Shown piece by piece: positions 35,901-50,300 of a stretch of 64,000 bases of DNA. This DNA is from Auanema rhodensis. Taxonomy: Eukaryota > Nematoda > Chromadorea > Rhabditida > Rhabditidae. The number at the start of each line of letters is the position of its first letter. Position 1 is the stretch's first letter. The translations under genes were made by a program, and so were the position numbers. The notes under the pieces are model-generated. The model was not told where the DNA came from. It made no database searches and was given only the letters and a program-made list of their open reading frames with translations. The DNA lies in assembly GCA_964057225.1 (NCBI GenBank), contig OZ059895.1, forward strand, positions 19,788,688-19,852,687, given 5' to 3'.

Positions 35901-37907
35901 GAAAGAATCTGAAAACATCTACTTTTTGCTAAATTATTTTGAAATTTTTCGAAAAAATTTTTGTCAAAATGTTTTTGGAAGCAATGTTGAGTGTACATGG
36001 AAACTCAACATACACTAATGCATCATTTTTCAAACGATCATAACTAATTTTTGTATTGAGCGTTTCTCAATGTAGTATAGTGCATTCGATGCGGATTTTT
36101 AAGCTGCGTCGATCTGTGTTTTCAGATTTGCGCTTGCTTAAAAATGCACCGAGATATCAACTGATATAAGTTCACACTTACATCCTCGATTTTCACCCTG
36201 AAGAATTAATTTTTTCGTTGAATAACATTGTCCATCGTTTTTGCCTTGAAAGAAAGAATCTGAAAACATCTACTTTCTGCTAAATTATTTTGAAATTTTT
36301 CGAAAAAATTTTTGTCAAAATGTTTTTGGAAGCAATGTTGAGTGTACATGGAAACTCAACATACACTAATGCATCATTTTTCAAACGATCATAACTAATT
36401 TCTGTATTGAGCGTTTCGCAATGTAGTATAGTGCATTCGATGCGGATTTTTAAGCTGCGTCGATCTGTGTTTTCAGATTTACGCTAGCTTAAAAATGCAC
36501 CGAGATATCAACTGATATAAGTTCACACTTACATCCTCGATTTTCACCCTGAAGAATTAATTTTTTCGTTGAATAACATTGTCCATCGTCTTTGCCTTGA
36601 AAGAAAGAATCTGAAAACATCTACTTTTTGCTAAATTATTTTGAAATTTTTCGAAAAAATTTTTGTCAAAATGTTTTTGGAAGCAATGTTGAGTGTACAT
36701 GGAAACTCAACATACACTAATGCATCATTTTTCAAACGATCATAACTAATTTTTGTATTGAGCGTTTCTCAATGTAGTATAGTGCATTCGATGCGGATTT
36801 TTAAGCTGCGTCGATCTGTGTTTTCAGATTTGCGCTTGCTTAAAAATGCACCGAGATATCAACTGATATAAGTTCACACTTACATCCTCGATTTTCACCC
36901 TGAAGAATTAATTTTTTCGTTGAATAACATTGTCCATCGTTTTTGCCTTGAAAGAAAGAATCTGAAAACATCTACTTTCTGCTAAATTATTTTGAAATTT
37001 TTCGAAAAAATTTTTGTCAAAATGTTTTTGGAAGCAATGTTGAGTGTACATGGAAACTCAACATACACTAATGCATCATTTTTCAAACGATCATAACTAA
37101 TTTCTGTATTGAGCGTTTCTCAATGTAGTATAGTGCATTCGATGCGGATTTTTAAGCTGCGTCGATCTGTGTTTTCAGATTTACGCTAGCTTAAAAATGC
37201 ACCGAGATATCAACTGATATAAGTTCACACTTACATCCTCGATTTTCACCCTGAAGAATTAATTTTTTCGTTGAATAACATTGTCCATCGTCTTTGCCTT
37301 GAAAGAAAGAATCTGAAAACATCTACTTTTTGCTAAATTATTTTGAAATTTTTCGAAAAAATTTTTGTCAAAATGTTTTTGGAAGCAATGTTGAGTGTAC
37401 ATGGAAACTCAACATACACTAATGCATCATTTTTCAAACGATCATAACTAATTTTTGTAGTGAACGTTTCTCAATGTAGTATAGTGCATTCGATGCGGAT
37501 TTTTAAGCTGCGTCGATCTGTGTTATCAGATTTGCACTAGCTTAAAAATGCACCGAGATATCAACTGAAATAAGTTCACACTTAGATCCTCGATTTTCAC
37601 CCTGAAGAATTAATTTTTTCGTTGAATAACAATGTCCATCGTCTTTGCCTTGAAAAAAGGAATCTAAAAACATCTACTTTTTGCTAAATTATTTTGAAAT
37701 TTTTCGAAAAAATTTTTGTCAAAATGTTTTTGGAAGCAATGTTGAGTGTACATGGAAACTCAACATACACTAATGCATCATTTTTCAAACGATCATAACT
37801 AATTTCTGTATTGAGCGTTTCGCAATGTAGTATAGTGCATTCGATGCGGATTTTTAAGCTGCGTCGATCTGTGTTTTCAGATTTGCGCTAGCTTAAAAAT
37901 GCACCGA
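32993..37907 (+). repeat. Seven-unit higher-order repeat (2457 bp), two copies
   Basis: Units at 32993, 33344, 33695, 34046, 34397, 34748 and 35099 are repeated in the same order at 35450, 35802, 36153, 36504, 36855, 37206 and 37557. Markers used include TTACGC, GCTTGC, TTTCTGCT against TTTTTGCT, CGTC against CGTT (position 87), TTTCGC against TTTCTC, TGAACG with TTGCAC in unit 6, and GAAATAAG in unit 7. The differences I noticed are few: an extra A in the unit at 35450, TTACTGCT in 34748 against TTTTTGCT in 37206, TGTAGTGAAC in 37206, TCTGAAAAC in 35099 against TCTAAAAAC in 37557, and GCTTGC against GCTAGC at the ends of those two units. Confidence 0.92.
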
Positions 37908-39662
37908 GATATCAACTGATATAAGTTCACACTTACATCCTCGATTTTCACCCTGAAGAATTAATTTTTTCGTTGAATAACATTGTCCATCGTTTTTGCC
38001 TTGAAAGAAAGAATCTGAAAACATCTACTTTTTGCTAAATTATTTTGAAATTTTTCGAAAAAATTTTTGTCAAAATGTTTTTGGAAGCAATGTTGAGTGT
38101 ACATGGAAACTCAACATACACTAATGCATCATTTTTCAAACGATCATAACTAATTTTTGTATTGAACGTTTCTCAATGTAGTATAGTGCATTCGATGCGG
38201 ATTTTTAAGCTGCGTCGATCTGTGTTATCAGATTTGCGCTAGCTTAAAAATGCACCGAGATATCAACTGAAATAAGTTCACACTTAGATCCTCGATTTTC
38301 ACCCTGAAGAATTAATTTTTTCGTTGAATAACAATGTCCATCGTCTTTGCCTTGAAAAAAGGAATCTAAAAACATCTACTTTTTGCTAAATTATTTTGAA
38401 ATTTTTCGAAAAAATTTTTGTCAAAATGTTTTTGGAAGCAATGTTGAGTGTACATGGAAACTCAACATACACTAATGCATCATTTTTCAAACGATCATAA
38501 CTAATTTCTGTATTGAGCGTTTCGCAATGTAGTATAGTGCATTCGATGCGGATTTTTAAGCTGCGTCGATCTGTGTTATCAGATTTGCGCTAGCTTAAAA
38601 ATGCACCGAGATATCAACTGATATAAGTTCACACTTAGATCCTCGATTTTCACCCTGAAGAATTAATTTTTTCGTTGAATAACAATGTCCATCGTCTTTG
38701 CCTTGGAAAAAGGAATCTAAAAACATCTACTTTTTGCTAAATTATTTTGAAATTTTTCGAAAAAATTTTTGTCAAAATGTTTTTGGAAGCAATGTTGAGT
38801 GTACATGGAAACTCAACATACACTAATGCATCATTTTTCAAACGATCATAACTAATTTCTGTATTGAGCGTTTCGCAATGTAGTATAGTGCATTCGATGC
38901 GGATTTTTAAGCTGCGTCGATCTGTGTTTTCAGATTTGCGCTAGCTTAAAAATGCACCGAGATATCAACTGATATAAGTTCACACTTACATCCTCGATTT
39001 TCACCCTGAAGAATTAATTTTTTCGTTGAATAACATTGTCCATCGTCTTTGCCTTGAAAGAAAGAATCTGAAAACATCTACTTTTTGCTAAATTATTTTG
39101 AAATTTTTCGAAAAAATTTTTGTCAAAATGTTTTTGGAAGCAATGTTGAGTGTACATGGAAACTCAACATACACTAATGCATCATTTTTCAAACGATCAT
39201 AACTAATTTTTGTATTGAGCGTTTCTCAATGTAGTATAGTGCATTCGATGCGGTTTTTTAAGCTGCGTCGATCTGTGTTTTCAGATTTGCGCTTGCTTAA
39301 AAATGCACCGAGATATCAACTGATATAAGTTCACACTTAGATCCTCGATTTTCACCCTGAAGAATTAATTTTTTCGTTGAATAACAATGTCCATCGTCTT
39401 TGCCTTGGAAAAAGGAATCTAAAAACATCTACTTTTTGCTAAATTATTTTGAAATTTTTCGAAAAAATTTTTGTCAAAATGTTTTTGGAAGCAATGTTGA
39501 GTGTACATGGAAACTCAACATACACTAATGCATCATTTTTCAAACGATCATAACTAATTTCTGTATTGAGCGTTTCTCAATGTAGTATAGTGCATTCGAT
39601 GCGGATTTTTAAGCTGCGTCGATCTGTGTTTTCAGATTTACGCTAGCTTAAAAATGCACCGA
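37908..39662 (+). repeat. Five mixed units
   Basis: The units at 37908 (C29, T87, TGAACG) and 38259 (A13, G29, TTTCGC) return later as a pair at 42471 and 42822. Units at 38610 and 39312 carry GGAAAAAGG. The unit at 38961 has a private change in the hairpin arm (GGTTTTTTAAGC, position 294). No fixed higher-order period is visible in this stretch. Confidence 0.8.
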
Positions 39663-41066
39663 GATATCAACTGATATAAGTTCACACTTACATCCTCGAT
39701 TTTCACCCTGAAGAATTAATTTTTTCGTTGAATAACATTGTCCATCGTCTTTGCCTTGAAAGAAAGAATCTGAAAACATCTACTTTTTGCTAAATTATTT
39801 TGAAATTTTTCGAAAAAATTTTTGTCAAAATGTTTTTGGAAGCAATGTTGAGTGTACATGGAAACTCAACATACACTAATGCATCATTTTGCAAACGATC
39901 ATAACTAATTTCTGTATTGAGCGTTTCTCAATGTAGTATAGTGCATTCGATGCGGATTTTTAAGCTGCGTCGATCTGTGTTATCAGATTTGCGCTAGCTT
40001 AAAAATGCACCGAGATATCAACTGATATAAGTTCACACTTATATCCTCGATTTTCACCCTGAAGAATTAATTTTTTCGTTGAATAACAATGTCCATCGTC
40101 TTTGCCTTGAAAAAAGGAATCTAAAAACATCTACTTTTTGCTAAATTATTTTGAAATTTTTCGAAAAACTTTTTGTCAAAATGTTTTTGGAAGCAATGTT
40201 GAGTGTACATGGAAACTCAACATACACTAATGCATCATTTTTCAAACGATCATAACTAATTTCTGTATTGAGCGTTTCTCAATGTAGTATAGTGCATTCG
40301 ATGCGGATTTTTAAGCTGCGTCGATCTGTGTTTTCAGATTTACGCTAGCTTAAAAATGCACCGAGATATCAACTGATATAAGTTCACACTTACATCCTCG
40401 ATTTTCACCCTGAAGAATTAATTTTTTCGTTGAATAACATTGTCCATCGTCTTTGCCTTGAAAGAAAGAATCTGAAAACATCTACTTTTTGCTAAATTAT
40501 TTTGAAATTTTTCGAAAAAATTTTTGTCAAAATGTTTTTGGAAGCAATGTTGAGTGTACATGGAAACTCAACATACACTAATGCATCATTTTGCAAACGA
40601 TCATAACTAATTTCTGTATTGAGCGTTTCTCAATGTAGTATAGTGCATTCGATGCGGATTTTTAAGCTGCGTCGATCTGTGTTATCAGATTTGCGCTAGC
40701 TTAAAAATGCACCGAGATATCAACTGATATAAGTTCACACTTATATCCTCGATTTTCACCCTGAAGAATTAATTTTTTCGTTGAATAACAATGTCCATCG
40801 TCTTTGCCTTGAAAAAAGGAATCTAAAAACATCTACTTTTTGCTAAATTATTTTGAAATTTTTCGAAAAACTTTTTGTCAAAATGTTTTTGGAAGCAATG
40901 TTGAGTGTACATGGAAACTCAACATACACTAATGCATCATTTTTCAAACGATCATAACTAATTTCTGTATTGAGCGTTTCTCAATGTAGTATAGTGCATT
41001 CGATGCGGATTTTTAAGCTGCGTCGATCTGTGTTTTCAGATTTACGCTAGCTTAAAAATGCACCGA
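39663..41066 (+). repeat. Two-unit repeat (702 bp), two copies
   Basis: Units at 39663 and 40365 share CATTTTGCAAAC (G229) with C29 and AAAGAAAG. Units at 40014 and 40716 share CGAAAAACTTTTTG (C156) with T29 and AAAAAAGG. The two 702-bp copies appear identical by eye, so this is a recent local duplication within an older heterogeneous region. Confidence 0.92.
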
Positions 41067-44000
41067 GATATCAACTGATATAAGTTCACACTTACATCCT
41101 CGATTTTCACCCTGAAGAATTAATTTTTTCGTTGAATAACATTGTCCATCGTCTTTGCCTTGAAAGAAAGAATCTGAAAACATCTACTTTTTGCTAAATT
41201 ATTTTGAAATTTTTCGAAAAAATTTTTGTCAAAATGTTTTTGGAAGCAATGTTGAGTGTACATGGAAACTCAACATACACTAATGCATCATTTTTCAAAC
41301 GATCATAACTAATTTTTGTATTGATCGTTTCTCAATGTAGTATAGTGCATTCGATGCGGATTTTTAAGCTGCGTCGATCTGTGTTATCAGATTTGCGCTA
41401 GCTTAAAAATGCACCGAGATATCAACTGATATAAGTTCACACTTATATCCTCGATTTTCACCCTGAAGAATTAATTTTTTCGTTGAATAACAATGTCCAT
41501 CGTCTTTGCCTTGAAAAAAGGAATCTAAAAACATCTACTTTTTGCTAAATTATTTTGAAATTTTTCGAAAAAATTTTTGTCAAAATGTTTTTGGAAGCAA
41601 TGTTGAGTGTACATGGAAACTCAACATACACTAATGCATCATTTTTCAAACGATCATAACTAATTTCTGTATTGAGCGTTTCTCAATGTAGTATAGTGCA
41701 TTCGATGCGGATTTTTAAGCTGCGTCGATCTGTGTTATCAGATTTGCGCTAGCTTAAAAATGCACCGAGATATCAACTGAAATAAGTTCACACTTAGATC
41801 CTCGATTTTCACCCTGAAGAATTAATTTTTTCGTTGAATAACAATGTCCATCGTCTTTGCCTTGAAAAAAGGAATCTAAAAACATCTACTTTTTGCTAAA
41901 TTATTTTGAAATTTTTCGAAAAAATTTTTGTCAAAATGTTTTTGGAAGCAATGTTGAGTGTACATGGAAACTCAACATACACTAATGCATCATTTTTCAA
42001 ACGATCATAACTAATTTCTGTATTGAGCGTTTCTCAATGTAGTATAGTGCATTCGATGCGGATTTTTAAGCTGCGTCGATCTGTGTTATCAGATTTGCGC
42101 TAGCTTAAAAATGCACCGAGATATCAACTGATATAAGTTCACACTTAGATCCTCGATTTTCACCCTGAAGAATTAATTTTTTCGTTGAATAACAATGTCC
42201 ATCGTCTTTGCCTTGAAAAAAGGAATCTAAAAACATCTACTTTTTGCTAAATTATTTTGAAATTTTTCGAAAAAATTTTTGTCAAAATGTTTTTGGAAGC
42301 AATGTTGAGTGTACATGGAAACTCAACATACACTAATGCATCATTTTTCAAACGATCATAACTAATTTCTGTATTGAGCGTTTCGCAATGTAGTATAGTG
42401 CATTCGATGCGGATTTTTAAGCTGCGTCGATCTGTGTTTTCAGATTTGCGCTAGCTTAAAAATGCACCGAGATATCAACTGATATAAGTTCACACTTACA
42501 TCCTCGATTTTCACCCTGAAGAATTAATTTTTTCGTTGAATAACATTGTCCATCGTTTTTGCCTTGAAAGAAAGAATCTGAAAACATCTACTTTTTGCTA
42601 AATTATTTTGAAATTTTTCGAAAAAATTTTTGTCAAAATGTTTTTGGAAGCAATGTTGAGTGTACATGGAAACTCAACATACACTAATGCATCATTTTTC
42701 AAACGATCATAACTAATTTTTGTATTGAACGTTTCTCAATGTAGTATAGTGCATTCGATGCGGATTTTTAAGCTGCGTCGATCTGTGTTATCAGATTTGC
42801 GCTAGCTTAAAAATGCACCGAGATATCAACTGAAATAAGTTCACACTTAGATCCTCGATTTTCACCCTGAAGAATTAATTTTTTCGTTGAATAACAATGT
42901 CCATCGTCTTTGCCTTGAAAAAAGGAATCTAAAAACATCTACTTTTTGCTAAATTATTTTGAAATTTTTCGAAAAAATTTTTGTCAAAATGTTTTTGGAA
43001 GCAATGTTGAGTGTACATGGAAACTCAACATACACTAATGCATCATTTTTCAAACGATCATAACTAATTTCTGTATTGAGCGTTTCGCAATGTAGTATAG
43101 TGCATTCGATGCGGATTTTTAAGCTGCGTCGATCTGTGTTATCAGATTTGCGCTAGCTTAAAAATGCACCGAGATATCAACTGAAATAAGTTCACACTTA
43201 GATCCTCGATTTTCACCCTGAAGAATTAATTTTTTCGTTGAATAACATTGTCCATCGTCTTTGCCTTGAAAGAAAGAATCTGAAAACATCTACTTTTTGC
43301 TAAATTATTTTGAAATTTTTCGAAAAAATTTTTGTCAAAATGTTTTTGGAAGCAATGTTGAGTGTACATGGAAACTCAACATACACTAATGCATCATTTT
43401 TCAAACGATCATAACTAATTTTTGTATTGATCGTTTCTCAATGTAGTATAGTGCATTCGATGCGGATTTTTAAGCTGCGTCGATCTGTGTTATCAGATTT
43501 GCACTAGCTTAAAAATGCACCGAGATATCAACTGAAATAAGTTCACACTTAGATCCTCGATTTTCACCCTGAAGAATTAATTTTTTCGTTGAATAACATT
43601 GTCTATCGTCTTTGCCTTGAAAGAAAGATACTGAAAACATCTACTTTTTGCTAAATTATTTTGAAATTTTTCGAAAAAATTTTTGTCAAAATGTTTTTGG
43701 AAGCAATGTTGAGTGTACATGGAAACTCAACATACACTAATGCATCATTTTTCAAACGATCATAACTAATTTCTGTATTGAGCGTTTCGCAATGTAGTAT
43801 AGTGCATTCGATGCGGATTTTTAAGCTGCGTCGATCTGTGTTTTCAGATTTGCGCTAGCTTAAAAATGCACCGAGATATCAACTGATATAAGTTCACACT
43901 TACATCCTCGATTTTCACCCTGAAGAATTAATTTTTTCGTTGAATAACATTGTCCATCGTTTTTGCCTTGAAAGAAAGAATCTGAAAACATCTACTTTTT

Positions 44001-47000
44001 GCTAAATTATTTTGAAATTTTTCGAAAAAATTTTTGTCAAAATGTTTTTGGAAGCAATGTTGAGTGTACATGGAAACTCAACATACACTAATGCATCATT
44101 TTTCAAACGATCATAACTAATTTCTGTATTGAGCGTTTCTCAATGTAGTATAGTGCATTCGATGCGGATTTTTAAGCTGCGTCGATCTGTGTTATCAGAT
44201 TTGCGCTAGCTTAAAAATGCACCGAGATATCAACTGAAATAAGTTCACACTTAGATCCTCGATTTTCACCCTGAAGAATTAATTTTTTCGTTGAATAACA
44301 ATGTCCATCGTCTTTGCCTTGAAAAAAGGAATCTAAAAACATCTACTTTTTGCTAAATTATTTTGAAATTTTTCGAAAAAATTTTTGTCAAAATGTTTTT
44401 GGAAGCAATGTTGAGTGTACATGGAAACTCAACATACACTAATGCATCATTTTTCAAACGATCATAACTAATTTCTGTATTGAGCGTTTCGCAATGTAGT
44501 ATAGTGCATTCGATGCGGATTTTTAAGCTGCGTCGATCTGTGTTATCAGATTTGCGCTAGCTTAAAAATGCACCGAGATATCAACTGATATAAGTTCACA
44601 CTTAGATCCTCGATTTTCACCCTGAAGAATTAATTTTTTCGTTGAATAACAATGTCCATCGTCTTTGCCTTGAAAAAAGGAATCTAAAAACATCTACTTT
44701 TTGCTAAATTATTTTGAAATTTTTCGAAAAAATTTTTGTCAAAATGTTTTTGGAAGCAATGTTGAGTGTACATGGAAACTCAACATACACTAATGCATCA
44801 TTTTTCAAACGATCATAACTAATTTCTGTATTGAGCGTTTCGCAATGTAGTATAGTGCATTCGATGCGGATTTTTAAGCTGCGTCGATCTGTGTTTTCAG
44901 ATTTGCGCTAGCTTAAAAATGCACCGAGATATCAACTGATATAAGTTCACACTTACATCCTCGATTTTCACCCTGAAGAACTAATTTTTTCGTTGAATAA
45001 CATTGTCCATCGTTTTTGCCTTGAAAGAAAGAATCTGAAAACATCTACTTTCTGCTAAATTATTTTGAAATTTTTCGAAAAAATTTTTGTCAAAATGTTT
45101 TTGGAAGCAATGCTGAGTGTACATGGAAACTCAACATACACTAATGCATCATTTTTCAAACGATCATAACTAATTTTTGTATTGAGCGTTTCTCAATGTA
45201 GTATAGTGCATTCGATGCGGATTTTTAAGCTGCGTCGATCTGTGTTATCAGATTTGCGCTAGCTTAAAAATGCACCGAGATATCAACTGAAATAAGTTCA
45301 CACTTAGATCCTCGATTTTCACCCTGAAGAATTAATTTTTTCGTTGAATAACAATGTCCATCGTCTTTGCCTTGAAAAAAGGAATCTAAAAACATCTACT
45401 TTTTGCTAAATTATTTTGAAATTTTTCGAAAAAATTTTTGTCAAAATGTTTTTGGAAGCAATGTTGAGTGTACATGGAAACTCAACATACACTAATGCAT
45501 CATTTTTCAAACGATCATAACTAATTTCTGTATTGAGCGTTTTTCAATGTAGTATAGTGCATTCGATGCGGATTTTTAAGCTGCGTCGATCTGTGTTTTC
45601 AGATTTACGCTAGCTTAAAAATGCACCGAGATATCAACTGAAATAAGTTCACACTTAGATCCTCGATTTTCACCCTGAAGAATTAATTTTTTCGTTGAAT
45701 AACATTGTCCATCGTTTTTGCCTTGAAAGAAAGAATCTGAAAACATCTACTTTTTGCTAAATTATTTTGAAATTTTTCGAAAAAATTTTTGTCAAAATGT
45801 TTTTGGAAGCAATGTTGAGTGTACATGGAAACTCAACATACACTAATGCATCATTTTTCAAACGATCATAACTAATTTTTGTATTGAACGTTTCTCAATG
45901 TAGTATAGTGCATTCGATGCGGATTTTTAAGCTGCGTCGATCTGTGTTATCAGATTTGCGCTAGCTTAAAAATGCACCGAGATATCAACTGAAATAAGTT
46001 CACACTTAGATCCTCGATTTTCACCCTGAAGAATTAATTTTTTCGTTGAATAACAATGTCCATCGTCTTTGCCTTAAAAAAAGGAATCTAAAAACATCTA
46101 CTTTTTGCTAAATTATTTTGAAATTTTTCGAAAAAATTTTTGTCAAAATGTTTTTGGAAGCAATGTTGAGTGTACATGGAAACTCAACATACACTAATGC
46201 ATCATTTTTCAAACGATCATAACTAATTTCTGTATTGAGCGTTTCGCAATGTAGTATAGTGCATTCGATGCGGATTTTTAAGCTGCGTCGATCTGTGTTA
46301 TCAGATTTACGCTAGCTTAAAAATGCACCGAGATATCAACTGATATAAGTTCACACTTAGATCCTCGATTTTCACCCTGAAGAATTAATTTTTTCGTTGA
46401 ATAACATTGTCCATCGTTTTTGCCTTGAAAGAAAGAATCTGAAAATATCTACTTTTTGCTAAATTATTTTGAAATTTTTCGAAAAAATTTTTGTCAAAAT
46501 GTTTTTGGAAGCAATGTTGAGTGTACATGGAAACTCAACATACACTAATGCATCATTTTTCAAACGATCATAACTAATTTCTGTATTGAGCGTTTCTCAA
46601 TGTAGTATAGTGCATTCGATGCGGATTTTTAAGCTGCGTCGATCTGTGTTTTCAGATTTACGCTAGCTTAAAAATGCACCGAGATATCAACTGAAATAAG
46701 TTCACACTTAGATCCTCGATTTTCACCCTGAAGAATTAATTTTTTCGTTGAATAACATTGTCCATCGTTTTTGCCTTGAAAGAAAGAATCTGAAAACATC
46801 TACTTTTTGCTAAATTATTTTGAAATTTTTCGAAAAAATTTTTGTCAAAATGTTTTTGGAAGCAATGTTGAGTGTACATGGAAACTCAACATACACTAAT
46901 GCATCATTTTTCAAACGATCATAACTAATTTTTGTATTGAACGTTTCTCAATGTAGTATAGTGCATTCGATGCGGATTTTTAAGCTGCGTCGATCTGTGT

Positions 47001-47384
47001 TATCAGATTTGCGCTAGCTTAAAAATGCACCGAGATATCAACTGATATAAGTTCACACTTACATCCTCGATTTTCACCCTGAAGAATTAATTTTTTCGTT
47101 GAATAACATTGTCCATCGTTTTTGCCTTGAAAGAAAGAATCTGAAAACATCTACTTTCTGCTAAATTATTTTGAAATTTTTCGAAAAAATTTTTGTCAAA
47201 ATGTTTTTGGAAGCAATGTTGAGTGTACATGGAAACTCAACATACACTAATGCATCATTTTTCAAACGATCATAACTAATTTTTGTATTGAGCGTTTCTC
47301 AATGTAGTATAGTGCATTCGATGCGGATTTTTAAGCTGCGTCGATCTGTGTTATCAGATTTGCGCTAGCTTAAAAATGCACCGA
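41067..47384 (+). repeat. Eighteen interleaved units without a single fixed period
   Basis: Units of the G29/A76/AAAAAAGG class and of the C29/T76/AAAGAAAG class are interleaved, with several intermediate forms carrying G29 with T76 (43173, 43524, 45630, 46332, 46683). The A13 variant (GAAATAAG) is frequent here and always sits with G29. Local echoes exist: 42471-43172 repeats the pair at 37908-38609, and the units at 45630 and 46683 look alike. Private changes include TGTCTATCG and GAAAGATACTG at 43524, AGAACTAATT and ATGCTGAG at 44928, and CCTTAAAAAAAGG at 45981. Confidence 0.8.
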
Positions 47385-50300
47385 GATATCAACTGATATA
47401 AGTTCACACTTAGATCCTCGATTTTCACCCTGAAGAATTAATTTTTTCGTTGAATAACAATGTCCATCGTCTTTGCCTTGAAAAAAGGAATCTAAAAACA
47501 TCTACTTTTTGCTAAATTATTTTGAAATTTTTCGAAAAAATTTTTGTCAAAATGTTTTTGGAAGCAATGTTGAGTGTACATGGAAACTCAACATACACTA
47601 ATGCATCATTTTTCAAACGATCATAACTAATTTCTGTATTGAGCGTTTCGCAATGTAGTATAGTGCATTCGATGCGGATTTTTAAGCTGCGTCGATCTGT
47701 GTTTTCAGATTTGCGCTAGCTTAAAAATGCACCGAGATATCAACTGATATAAGTTCACACTTACATCCTCGATTTTCACCCTGAAGAATTAATTTTTTCG
47801 TTGAATAACATTGTCCATCGTTTTTGCCTTGAAAGAAAGAATCTGAAAACATCTACTTTCTGCTAAATTATTTTGAAATTTTTCGAAAAAATTTTTGTCA
47901 AAATGTTTTTGGAAGCAATGTTGAGTGTACATGGAAACTCAACATACACTAATGCATCATTTTTCAAACGATCATAACTAATTTTTGTATTGAGCGTTTC
48001 TCAATGTAGTATAGTGCATTCGATGCGGATTTTTAAGCTGCGTCGATCTGTGTTTTCAGATTTACGCTAGCTTAAAAATGCACCGAGATATCAACTGATA
48101 TAAGTTCACACTTACATCCTCGATTTTCACCCTGAAGAATTAATTTTTTCGTTGAATAACATTGTCCATCGTTTTTGCCTTGAAAGAAAGAATCTGAAAA
48201 CATCTACTTTTTGCTAAATTATTTTGAAATTTTTCGAAAAAATTTTTGTCAAAATGTTTTTGGAAGCAATGTTGAGTGTACATGGAAACTCAACATACAC
48301 TAATGCATCATTTTTCAAACGATCATAACTAATTTTTGTATTGAGCGTTTCTCAATGTAGTATAGTGCATTCGATGCGGATTTTTAAGCTGCGTCGATCT
48401 GTGTTATCAGATTTGCGCTAGCTTAAAAATGCACCGAGATATCAACTGATATAAGTTCACACTTAGATCCTCGATTTTCACCCTGAAGAATTAATTTTTT
48501 CGTTGAATAACAATGTCCATCGTCTTTGCCTTGAAAAAAGGAATCTAAAAACATCTACTTTTTGCTAAATTATTTTGAAATTTTTCGAAAAAATTTTTGT
48601 CAAAATGTTTTTGGAAGCAATGTTGAGTGTACATGGAAACTCAACATACACTAATGCATCATTTTTCAAACGATCATAACTAATTTCTGTATTGAGCGTT
48701 TCGCAATGTAGTATAGTGCATTCGATGCGGATTTTTAAGCTGCGTCGATCTGTGTTTTCAGATTTGCGCTAGCTTAAAAATGCACCGAGATATCAACTGA
48801 TATAAGTTCACACTTACATCCTCGATTTTCACCCTGAAGAATTAATTTTTTCGTTGAATAACATTGTCCATCGTTTTTGCCTTGAAAGAAAGAATCTGAA
48901 AACATCTACTTTCTGCTAAATTATTTTGAAATTTTTCGAAAAAATTTTTGTCAAAATGTTTTTGGAAGCAATGTTGAGTGTACATGGAAACTCAACATAC
49001 ACTAATGCATCATTTTTCAAACGATCATAACTAATTTTTGTATTGAGCGTTTCGCAATGTAGTATAGTGCATTCGATGCGGATTTTTAAGCTGCGTCGAT
49101 CTGTGTTTTCAGATTTGCGCTAGCTTAAAAATGCACCGAGATATCAACTGATATAAGTTCACACTTACATCCTCGATTTTCACCCTGAAGAATTAATTTT
49201 TTCGTTGAATAACATTGTCCATCGTTTTTGCCTTGAAAGAAAGAATCTGAAAACATCTACTTTCTGCTAAATTATTTTGAAATTTTTCGAAAAAATTTTT
49301 GTCAAAATGTTTTTGGAAGCAATGTTGAGTGTACATGGAAACTCAACATACACTAATGCATCATTTTTCAAACGATCATAACTAATTTTTGTATTGAGCG
49401 TTTCTCAATGTAGTATAGTGCATTCGATGCGGATTTTTAAGCTGCGTCGATCTGTGTTATCAGATTTGCGCTAGCTTAAAAATGCACCGAGATATCAACT
49501 GATATAAGTTCACACTTAGATCCTCGATTTTCACCCTGAAGAATTAATTTTTTCGTTGAATAACAATGTCCATCGTCTTTGCCTTGAAAAAAGGAATCTA
49601 AAAACATCTACTTTTTGCTAAATTATTTTGAAATTTTTCGAAAAAATTTTTGTCAAAATGTTTTTGGAAGCAATGTTGAGTGTACATGGAAACTCAACAT
49701 ACACTAATGCATCATTTTTCAAACGATCATAACTAATTTTTGTATTGAGCGTTTCTCAATGTAGTATAGTGCATTCGATGCGGATTTTTAAGCTGCGTCG
49801 ATCTGTGTTTTCAGATTTACGCTAGCTTAAAAATGCACCGAGATATCAACTGATATAAGTTCACACTTACATCCTCGATTTTCACCCTGAAGAATTAATT
49901 TTTTCGTTGAATAACATTGTCCATCGTTTTTGCCTTGAAAGAAAGAATCTGAAAACATCTACTTTTTGCTAAATTATTTTGAAATTTTTCGAAAAAATTT
50001 TTGTCAAAATGTTTTTGGAAGCAATGTTGAGTGTACATGGAAACTCAACATACACTAATGCATCATTTTTCAAACGATCATAACTAATTTTTGTATTGAG
50101 CGTTTCTCAATGTAGTATAGTGCATTCGATGCGGATTTTTAAGCTGCGTCGATCTGTGTTATCAGATTTGCGCTAGCTTAAAAATGCACCGAGATATCAA
50201 CTGATATAAGTTCACACTTAGATCCTCGATTTTCACCCTGAAGAATTAATTTTTTCGTTGAATAACAATGTCCATCGTCTTTGCCTTGAAAAAAGGAATC

